From: an uncultured Clostridium sp.
GTDB lineage: Bacteria > Bacillota > Clostridia > Lachnospirales > Lachnospiraceae
Assembly: GCA_900544905.1 (NCBI GenBank)
Contig: UQXF01000031.1
Location: 1 to 29,781 of the forward strand
Length of the DNA: 29,781 nt
Direction of reading: 5' to 3'
Shown here: piece after piece, positions 23,677 through 29,781 of the stretch
Layout of the letters: every line of letters starts with the position of its first letter
Numbering within the stretch: position 1 is the first letter of the stretch
Translations under genes and position numbers: made by a program
The notes under the pieces: model-generated
What the model was told of the DNA's origin: nothing
What the model saw: only the letters and a program-made list of their open reading frames with translations
Databases searched by the model: none

Positions 23677-24771
23677 ATGGAGTATCAGGTAACATTACCT
23701 TATACAAATGAAAACGGATATTATGAAATCCGGCTGGAAAGCATTGGGGGATTAGGGGCAAATCTTTGTGGAAAAATGTTAGGGGAGCTGGGAGCCGTTT
23801 ATATGGATTTAAATGCTGCCAGCTTTTCGAGCTATGGTTCAGAAAAAAGAGGCTCACCGGTAAAGGCATTTATCCGGTACAGCCATAAGGACACGGATAT
23901 TGGAATCAACTCACCGGTGGAGTCCCCGGATATATTAGGATTATTTCACGAAGCAATGATTGGGAAAAGCGCAGTTACCGCCGGGGTGACGGAAAACACC
24001 CATATTGTAATTAACACGGACCTGCCGCCGGAACAGATTCGGGAAAAGCTGCGGCTGCATGCCGGAACCATTCATTGTGTGGACGCTTTAAAAATAGCCA
24101 TGGAGGCAAAAACCCGGATTAATATGGTCATGTTAGGGGCAATAGCGAAGGTATCCGGTTTCATTCCCCTTGAAGCGGCTATGGATATCGCAAGGGAAAC
24201 CATCGGGAAAAAATATCCGGCTCTGTTAGAGGCAAATCTTACAGGGATTAAAAGAGGGTACGCAGAGCTTGACAGTAAGCATTTTACACCAGTTGAAGCC
24301 TATGAACCGGTGGCATATAAGGAAGTCCAGAATGAATGGGGCTATGCAAATGCGCCCATAGGAGGAATTAATCCCTGCTTTGGCTCTACGGTGTCCAATG
24401 ACCTGTCGGCATCAAGGGAGGGGTATATCCCGCTCTTTATCAAGGAACGGTGTATTAACTGTGGTCTTTGCGATACCACCTGTCCCGATATGGTATTCCA
24501 GTTTGCACCGGGAGAGTATAAGGGAAAGGAAGCCATGGTAAATATGGGGCTTGACTATCATCACTGCAAGGGCTGTTTAAGGTGTGTGGAGGTCTGTCCC
24601 ACCAATGCACTGGTTATGGGGGTGGAGCGGGAGCATCCCAATCCGGAATATGCCATGAAAAACCAGGAGCTTTTGCCGGAGCAGCTGGCTTATGAGGAAG
24701 TGGGAGCAAATTCCTATGTTACCAGTGAATCCTATTTGACAGAAAAAAGAGTGGACGGAGGACTGATGTAA
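23677..24771 (+). CDS. 2-oxoacid:ferredoxin oxidoreductase, fused gamma-delta subunit
   Basis: This 364-residue protein fuses the gamma and delta parts of a pyruvate-type ferredoxin oxidoreductase. Residues about 15-200 form the gamma domain (RLESIGGLGANLCGKMLGE at its start). Residues about 250-315 form a two-[4Fe-4S] ferredoxin domain, with Cys259/262/265/269 and Cys297/300/303/307. A tail of about 50 residues follows. The enzyme cleaves a 2-oxoacid to acyl-CoA and CO2, reducing ferredoxin. The frame is open back to 23476, but that part overlaps the divergent DUF4474 gene; the ATG at 23677 follows AGAGG. Its stop overlaps the next start by one base (TAATG). Confidence 0.94.
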   Translation: MEYQVTLPYTNENGYYEIRLESIGGLGANLCGKMLGELGAVYMDLNAASFSSYGSEKRGSPVKAFIRYSHKDTDIGINSPVESPDILGLFHEAMIGKSAVTAGVTENTHIVINTDLPPEQIREKLRLHAGTIHCVDALKIAMEAKTRINMVMLGAIAKVSGFIPLEAAMDIARETIGKKYPALLEANLTGIKRGYAELDSKHFTPVEAYEPVAYKEVQNEWGYANAPIGGINPCFGSTVSNDLSASREGYIPLFIKERCINCGLCDTTCPDMVFQFAPGEYKGKEAMVNMGLDYHHCKGCLRCVEVCPTNALVMGVEREHPNPEYAMKNQELLPEQLAYEEVGANSYVTSESYLTEKRVDGGLM

Positions 24772-26978
24772 TGCAAAATGGAGAGAGAGTAGAAGAACAG
24801 CAGGTGCTGTTTGAGAGCGGAAATGAGCTGGCTGCCTATGCGGCAAAACAGATTAATTACCATGTAATGGGCTATTATCCCATCACACCTTCCACTCAGA
24901 TTGCAGAGTTTTTAGACCAGATGAAGGCGGATGGAAAGCATGATATTTCCCTGATTGCGGCGGAGGGGGAGCACAGTGCAGCGGGAATTTGCTATGGAGC
25001 AGCAACAGGGGGCGGACGGGTATTTAATGCCACCAGTGCCAACGGACTTTTGTATGCCATTGAACAGCTTCCGGTGCAGTCCGGAACCCGTTTTCCCATG
25101 GTTATGAATGTGGCATGCCGTACCGTATCCGGTCCCCTTTCCATTAAGGGCGACCACAGTGATATCATGTATACGTTAAATACTGGCTGGCTTATTTTGT
25201 TTGCCAATACGCCCCAGGAGGTATATGATTTTAACATTTGTGCTTTAAAGCTTGCAGAAAAGGTAATGCTTCCGGTAATCGTTGCATTTGACGGGTTCTT
25301 CACCAGCCACCAGAAGCGGAACAGTATGGTGTTTAAGGAGGATGAAGCGGTAAGAAATTTTATAGGCACCTATGATGCCCCGTATTCGGCACTGGATTTG
25401 GAGCATCCGGTTTCCATCGGCTCTTATATGAATGAGCCGGATATACTGAATAATAAATACCAGCTTCACCAGGCAATGGAGCAGGCGCTCACGGATATTC
25501 CGGATATTTTCAGGGAGTATTCGGAGATTTCGGGAAGACAGTATGGTATGGTACAGGGATACCGGACGGAGGATGCAGATGTTTTACTGTATATTCTTGG
25601 CTCCGCTTATCATACTGCAAGAGTTGCGGTGGACAAGCTTCGGAAGGAGGGAAAACGGGTAGGCGTATTCACGACTAAGCTGCTCCGTCCTTATCCGGCA
25701 GACGCTTTGTACGAACTGTGTAAAAACGCAAAAACCATCATTGCAGCGGACAGACAGGACAGTTACGGTGCAGGGGGCGGAAACCTGTCCATAGAGCTAA
25801 AGGCGATGCTCCAGGAAAGACAGGTAAACAGCAGAGTGATTTCCAGGGTCTATGGTCTTGGCGGTAAAGATTTTTACGAGGAGGATGCAAAGCAGTTACT
25901 GCTGCTTGGCTATCAGGCACCGGTAAAAGCCTTTGATTACACCGGAGTTTATCCGGGAAATGCTGCATTTCAGGCTCCGAAGTATTTTGCACCGATTACA
26001 GAGGAAAGGGCAACGCCGGAGATGGCAAAGAGCGGCAGAATTAATGAGGTAACCGCCATGCCGAAGCGTCTGGCACCTGGACACGGGGCATGTCCTGGCT
26101 GTGGTATTCCGGTAAATGTCAATTTACTGCTGAAGGGAATCACAGGAAATGTGGTGCTGTTATTCCATACCGGCTGCGGCATGGTTGTCACCACGGCTTA
26201 TCCAAAGACCACATTTAAGATACCCTATGTCCATAATCTGTTCCAAAATGGTGCCTCCACGCTGTCCGGTCTCGTGGAAATGTTTCACCAGAGACAGAAA
26301 AGAGGGGAATATCCGGAAGGAGAAATTACCTTTATTATGGTCAGCGGTGACGGCGGTATGGATATCGGTATGGGTTCTGCCCTTGGAACGGCAATCCGGA
26401 ATGAGCGGTTGATTATTTTTGAATATGATAACGGCGGCTATATGAATACAGGATATCAGTTATCCTATTCTACGCCGAAGGGGGCAAAGAGCGCTACCTC
26501 TCATGTGGGAGAGAACCAGTACGGAAAGAAATTCTTCCACAAGGACTCCCCGATGCTGATGGCGGCGACAAACCTGCCTTATGTGGCGACGGTGGCAGAG
26601 TCCAATCCGGCTGATTTTATTAAAAAGGCGGCAAAGGCAAAAGCCTATGCAAATAAATGTGGAACTGCCTATATCAAGGCATTGTCTGCCTGTCCGTTAA
26701 ACTGGAATGATAAGCCCAACAAAGAGCGCAGCGTGATTGCGGCAGCGGTTGACAGCTGTTATTTTCCGTTGTTTGAGATAGAAAATGGTATCACTGCGAT
26801 AAATTACAATCCGGAAAAGCTGAACAAAAAAATTCCTGTCCTTGACTGGCTTACCATGATGGGGCGGACAAAGCATCTGGGAAAGGAACAGTACCGGGAT
26901 GTTGTAGAGGAAATCCAAATGGAGGTGGACAGGAGATGGGAGAGGTTAAAGGCGAGGGCGGAGCATCCGCTGTTGTAA
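24771..26978 (+). CDS. 2-oxoacid:ferredoxin oxidoreductase, fused alpha-beta subunit
   Basis: This 735-residue protein carries the substrate and thiamine diphosphate parts. The alpha region (about 10-400) has GYYPITPSTQ (34-43), ACRTVSGPLSIKGDHSD and a transketolase-C-like part. The beta region (about 425-715) has CPGCG at 441-445, HTGCG near 469 and SACP at 639-642, together the four cysteines of the proximal [4Fe-4S] cluster (441, 444, 469, 641). The diphosphate motif GDGGMDIG starts at 526, with NGGYMNTG near 554. SIKGDHSD resembles pyruvate enzymes, but 2-ketoisovalerate or 2-oxoglutarate specificity cannot be excluded. It is coupled to the gamma-delta gene and followed after 26 bases by rubredoxin. 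Confidence 0.94.
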   Translation: MQNGERVEEQQVLFESGNELAAYAAKQINYHVMGYYPITPSTQIAEFLDQMKADGKHDISLIAAEGEHSAAGICYGAATGGGRVFNATSANGLLYAIEQLPVQSGTRFPMVMNVACRTVSGPLSIKGDHSDIMYTLNTGWLILFANTPQEVYDFNICALKLAEKVMLPVIVAFDGFFTSHQKRNSMVFKEDEAVRNFIGTYDAPYSALDLEHPVSIGSYMNEPDILNNKYQLHQAMEQALTDIPDIFREYSEISGRQYGMVQGYRTEDADVLLYILGSAYHTARVAVDKLRKEGKRVGVFTTKLLRPYPADALYELCKNAKTIIAADRQDSYGAGGGNLSIELKAMLQERQVNSRVISRVYGLGGKDFYEEDAKQLLLLGYQAPVKAFDYTGVYPGNAAFQAPKYFAPITEERATPEMAKSGRINEVTAMPKRLAPGHGACPGCGIPVNVNLLLKGITGNVVLLFHTGCGMVVTTAYPKTTFKIPYVHNLFQNGASTLSGLVEMFHQRQKRGEYPEGEITFIMVSGDGGMDIGMGSALGTAIRNERLIIFEYDNGGYMNTGYQLSYSTPKGAKSATSHVGENQYGKKFFHKDSPMLMAATNLPYVATVAESNPADFIKKAAKAKAYANKCGTAYIKALSACPLNWNDKPNKERSVIAAAVDSCYFPLFEIENGITAINYNPEKLNKKIPVLDWLTMMGRTKHLGKEQYRDVVEEIQMEVDRRWERLKARAEHPLL

Positions 26979-27004
26979 CAAGTCATTAAGGAAAGGAGAT
27001 AGCT

Positions 27005-27160
27005 ATGCAGTATATTTGTGATGTATGTGGATGGATTTATGATGAGGAGGAGGGAAGCCCGGAAAATGGTATTGAGCCGGGAACAAAATGGGAGGATGTT
27101 CCCGAGGATTTTCTGTGTCCTCTCTGTATGGTAGGAAAAGACCAGTTTAGTGCAGTGTGA
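27005..27160 (+). CDS. Rubredoxin
   Basis: This 51-residue protein is a complete rubredoxin, a one-iron electron carrier. The iron ligands are Cys5 and Cys8 (YICDVCGWIYD) and Cys38 and Cys41 (FLCPLCMVGKDQF), with the usual conserved aromatic residues and the G-x-PGTKWEDVPEDF segment. GAAAGGAGA directly upstream sets the ATG at 27005. The 26-base gap from the oxidoreductase alpha-beta gene implies co-transcription, so reduced ferredoxin could feed rubredoxin, which could in turn reduce rubrerythrin (14298) or a similar acceptor. That chain is inference from known anaerobe biochemistry. Confidence 0.97.
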   Translation: MQYICDVCGWIYDEEEGSPENGIEPGTKWEDVPEDFLCPLCMVGKDQFSAV

Positions 27161-27168
27161 TGTAAATG

Positions 27169-27252
27169 GAGAATATATGCCTTTGCGGTATGATATGAAC
27201 ACTTAACGAGGCAAAGCCGGGGCTGGTGAGAATATATGCTCTGTGGTATAAT
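27169..27252 (+). promoter_or_regulatory. Repeated element and -10 upstream of rsmH
   Basis: GAGAATATATGC occurs at 27169-27180 and again at 27228-27239, 59 bases apart. Each copy is followed by a similar -10-like box: TATGAT (27189-27194) after the first and TATAAT (27247-27252) after the second. No good -35 is seen. This may be a duplicated promoter or a pair of regulator sites. Confidence 0.4.
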
Positions 27253-27296
27253 AAAATGTACGATGCAGGAAAAAATTAGATGAGGTATGGAGTATT

Positions 27297-28364
27297 ATGG
27301 AGCAAAATCAAAACGAGCACAAGCGGCGTGTGCGTTACAGCGGCACCCATCCAAGAAAGTACAGCGAAAAGTATAAGGAGCTGAATCCGGAAAAATATGC
27401 TGACACTGTGGAGAAGGTTATCAAAAAGGGAAGCACACCGGCAGGTATGCACATTTCCATTATGGTACAGGAAATTCTTGATTTCCTGGAAATCAGACCG
27501 GGACAGCAGGGGCTGGATGCTACTCTTGGATATGGCGGGCATACAAAAAAGATGTTGGAATGCCTGCAGGGGGAAGGGCACATCTATGGTCTGGATGTGG
27601 ACCCGATTGAGTCGGAGAAAACGAAGAAAAGGCTGGCAGATGCCGGTTTTGGCGAGGAGATATTGACTGTAAAATTAATGAATTTTGCAGATATTGACAA
27701 GCTGGCGGATGAGGTTGGCGGGTTCGACTTTGTACTGGCTGATTTGGGGGTATCCTCTATGCAGATTGATAATCCGGAGCGGGGATTTTCCTATAAGGTG
27801 GAAGGACCTTTGGATTTGCGGTTGAATCCCCGGAAGGGAATTTCTGCAGCGGAGCGGTTAGCGCATATCACAAAGGATGAATTTGCAGGCATGCTGGAAG
27901 AGAATGCAGACGAGCCCTATGCATGGGAGATTGCAGAAGTGGTGGTTTCAGAAATCCGCAGGGGCAATCAGGTAGACACCACAACAAGACTGGCGGAATT
28001 AGTTGAAAAAGCGCTTTCCTGTGTTCCAAAGGCAGAGCGCAGGGATGCGGTGAAAAAATCCTGTGCCCGAACCTTTCAGGCACTCCGTATTGATGTGAAC
28101 AGTGAATTTGAGGTGCTGGATGCATTTTTGGAAAAGCTTCCGGAAGTGCTAAATCCAGGCGGGAGAGTGGCTGTTTTAACCTTTCATTCAGGGGAAGACC
28201 GTCTGGTTAAGAAATCCTTTAAATGGCATAAGCAATTGGGAGATTACAGTGACATAGCCAAAGAGGTTATCCGGCCGTCAAAGGAGGAGTGTAACAGGAA
28301 CAGCCGGGCACATTCTACAAAAATGCGCTGGGCGGTGAAAGCTGGAAGCGCTACAGATAGATAA
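27297..28364 (+). CDS. rsmH: RsmH-type 16S rRNA (cytosine-N4)-methyltransferase, long variant
   Basis: RsmH methylates N4 of C1402 in 16S rRNA using S-adenosylmethionine. The 355-residue protein has an unusual N-terminal extension of about 50 residues (HPRKYSEKYKELNPEKY) before the family start HISIMVQEILDFL. DATLGYGGHTKKML (near 75-88) is the SAM-binding loop, ADLGVSSMQIDNPERGFSY the substrate region, and LTFHSGEDRLVKK the late motif, where canonical RsmH has FHSLEDR. It is not in a dcw/mra division cluster. The extension, the Gly for Leu change and the location suggest the second, paralogous form found in some Clostridia. Target specificity may differ. The lipase-like gene starts 16 bases after it. 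Confidence 0.9.
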   Translation: MEQNQNEHKRRVRYSGTHPRKYSEKYKELNPEKYADTVEKVIKKGSTPAGMHISIMVQEILDFLEIRPGQQGLDATLGYGGHTKKMLECLQGEGHIYGLDVDPIESEKTKKRLADAGFGEEILTVKLMNFADIDKLADEVGGFDFVLADLGVSSMQIDNPERGFSYKVEGPLDLRLNPRKGISAAERLAHITKDEFAGMLEENADEPYAWEIAEVVVSEIRRGNQVDTTTRLAELVEKALSCVPKAERRDAVKKSCARTFQALRIDVNSEFEVLDAFLEKLPEVLNPGGRVAVLTFHSGEDRLVKKSFKWHKQLGDYSDIAKEVIRPSKEECNRNSRAHSTKMRWAVKAGSATDR

Positions 28365-28380
28365 AGGGGAGAGAATACAA

Positions 28381-29721
28381 ATGAAAATTATTACACGTAT
28401 ATTTTATATTATCATAATCTGGTTACTGGCTAACCGGCCTTCCTTAACGGGAATGATGGAAATCACATTTTTAATACCAATATTTATACTCTTTTTTATA
28501 TTTATGAACATTGTTCCGTCAGCTGCCAACATGAAACTGCAAACCAGACGGCTGCGGATTTGTGGAAATGGCTGTGAACTGCTCATTTTATTTTTAAGCT
28601 CTACCACAGTTAATATCATTTACTCCATTTTAGGATTTGCCGGTGTATTTTCACCGGGCTCTGTTGTCTCCAATCCTAAAACATGGCTGCTTAATACGCT
28701 GGTTACGGTATTAATAGAAAATATTGTCTTCTGGAATGGCATTATACGAGTTTACATAACATCAGAACAACTGGGAATCCGGTGGCGTGTGATAGGCATA
28801 CTTTGCGGATGGATTCCCATTGCCCATCTGATTGCACTTGGAATCATTATACGGACAGTCTCTAAGGAGGTTTCCTTTGAAAATGACAAGATTTTATTAA
28901 ATGACTCGAGAAAAGACAAAAAAATCTGCGCAACCAAATATCCGATTTTGATGGTGCATGGAGTGTTTTTCAGGGACTTCCGTTATCTGAATTACTGGGG
29001 GAGAATTCCAAAAGAATTAGAGCGCAATGGTGCTGTTATTTACTATGGGAATCAACAGTCGGCAGCTTCTGTGGAGGAGTGTGGTAAGGAGCTGGCAGAC
29101 CGCATAAAGGAGATTGTAAGGGATACCGGCTGTGAAAAGGTAAATATCATTGCCCATTCCAAAGGAGGATTAGACAGCAGATATGCCTTGTCTATGACAG
29201 ATGCGGGACAATATGTGGCGTCCCTTACAACGATTAATACGCCTCATAGAGGATGTGAATTTGCGGATTATCTCTTATCAAAGATTTCAAAGGGAAAGCA
29301 GGAAATGATTGCAAAGACCTATAATGCAGCACTTTCAAAGCTGGGGGATTCCAGTCCGGATTTTTTGGAGGCGGTAAAGGATTTAACAGCAAGTTCCTGC
29401 AAAGAACGAAATGAACGGATAACAGATGTGCTGGGTGTTTATTACCAGAGTGTTGGTTCTAAGCTGAATGTGGCTTCCGGCGGACGTTTTCCACTTAATT
29501 TCTCTTATCAGCTGGTAAATTATTTTGACGGACCGAATGACGGGCTGGTTGGAGAAGCTTCCTTTCCCTGGGGAGAGCGTTTCCGGTTTCTGACCGTAAA
29601 AGGAAAAAGGGGAATTTCACATGGAGATATGATTGATTTGAATAGAGAAAACTTCGATGGATTTGATGTAAGGGAGTTTTTTGTACAATTGGTTGAGGAT
29701 TTAAAAAAGAGAGGATTTTAG
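28381..29721 (+). CDS. Membrane-anchored lipase-like alpha/beta hydrolase
   Basis: This 446-residue protein has four to five transmembrane helices in residues 1-160, then a lipase-type alpha/beta hydrolase domain (about 185-446). PILMVHGVFFRDF (188-200) is the oxyanion-hole segment. The nucleophile is Ser260 in IIAHSKGGLDSRYAL, a lipase-family AHSKGG elbow. Asp387 in FDGPNDGLVG and His414 in ISHGDMIDL complete the probable triad, and the D-G-x-N-D-G-x-V pattern matches family I.1/I.5 lipases. A secreted lipase domain fused to a membrane domain is unusual. Substrate is unknown; membrane lipid or acylated polymer is possible. GGGGAGAG precedes the ATG. The stop is 12 bases before the adapter, so the gene is complete. 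Confidence 0.88.
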   Translation: MKIITRIFYIIIIWLLANRPSLTGMMEITFLIPIFILFFIFMNIVPSAANMKLQTRRLRICGNGCELLILFLSSTTVNIIYSILGFAGVFSPGSVVSNPKTWLLNTLVTVLIENIVFWNGIIRVYITSEQLGIRWRVIGILCGWIPIAHLIALGIIIRTVSKEVSFENDKILLNDSRKDKKICATKYPILMVHGVFFRDFRYLNYWGRIPKELERNGAVIYYGNQQSAASVEECGKELADRIKEIVRDTGCEKVNIIAHSKGGLDSRYALSMTDAGQYVASLTTINTPHRGCEFADYLLSKISKGKQEMIAKTYNAALSKLGDSSPDFLEAVKDLTASSCKERNERITDVLGVYYQSVGSKLNVASGGRFPLNFSYQLVNYFDGPNDGLVGEASFPWGERFRFLTVKGKRGISHGDMIDLNRENFDGFDVREFFVQLVEDLKKRGF

Positions 29722-29733
29722 GTTTATTACCAC

Positions 29734-29781
29734 CTGTCTCTTATACACATCTCCGAGCCCACGAGACTCGACGTCATCTCG
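29734..29781 (-). other. Illumina Nextera i7 adapter (artefact)
   Basis: This is the exact reverse complement of bases 1-48: mosaic end, read-2 adapter, the same 8-base index and the P7 tail. Genomic sequence ends at 29733. Confidence 0.98.

Noticed and set aside
49..29733. tRNA, rRNA, CRISPR array, insertion sequence or prophage
   Set aside because: No cloverleaf, rRNA signature, spaced direct-repeat array, transposase or phage protein was seen.

Overview
The window looks like a chromosomal contig from an anaerobic, Gram-positive Clostridia member, most likely Lachnospiraceae. The signs are moderate GC, AGGAGG-type ribosome binding sites, class 1B dihydroorotate dehydrogenase with PyrK, an EpsC-type serine acetyltransferase, ferredoxin-linked 2-oxoacid oxidoreductase, rubredoxin and rubrerythrin, and a DUF4474 protein. 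The family assignment is inference from gene content; no rRNA or tRNA is present to confirm it. Both ends (1-48 and 29734-29781) are the same Illumina Nextera i7 adapter in opposite orientation, so real genomic sequence runs from 49 to 29733.

Layout. 49-3753: a 5'-truncated AEC-family transporter, an isopropylmalate/homocitrate synthase-like enzyme that I read as a candidate Re-type citrate synthase, and NADP isocitrate dehydrogenase. This is an oxidative route towards 2-oxoglutarate with no aconitase gene in the window. 4005-7975: an OmpR-type response regulator, its sensor kinase, an unknown membrane-anchored protein and a VanY-like D,D-carboxypeptidase, probably a cell-envelope stress module. 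8004-10918 (minus strand): serine O-acetyltransferase, then an ABC-F ATPase. 11159-13117: a stand-alone CheX-like protein followed by guaB. 13233-14894: a membrane-anchored transglutaminase-like protein and rubrerythrin. 15052-21604: pyrF-pyrK-pyrD, a three-gene polar amino acid ABC importer with its own promoter, pyrE, a 50-residue membrane peptide and a Dabb-domain protein. 21740-23535 (minus strand): a translationally coupled DUF4474 protein and metallophosphoesterase. 23677-27160: a two-subunit (gamma-delta, alpha-beta) 2-oxoacid:ferredoxin oxidoreductase and rubredoxin. 27297-29721: an RsmH-type methyltransferase of the long, paralogous kind and a membrane-anchored lipase-like hydrolase.

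How the genes connect. The central metabolic genes (Re-citrate synthase candidate, Icd, ferredoxin oxidoreductase) link acetyl-CoA, reduced ferredoxin and glutamate precursors. GuaB and the pyr genes serve nucleotide synthesis, and the amino acid importer inside the pyr cluster could supply a precursor. Rubredoxin and rubrerythrin form a plausible peroxide-detoxifying electron chain. Most gene blocks end in recognisable hairpin terminators (3807, 7960, 13137, 21698), and several have good sigma-A-like promoters. No gap between genes exceeds 300 bases. I saw no tRNA, rRNA, CRISPR array, insertion sequence, phage gene or origin. The region is mostly housekeeping. The least explained parts are the DUF4474-phosphoesterase pair, the third gene of the two-component operon, the CheX-guaB pairing, the pyrF leader hairpin and the lipase linked to the RsmH paralogue.
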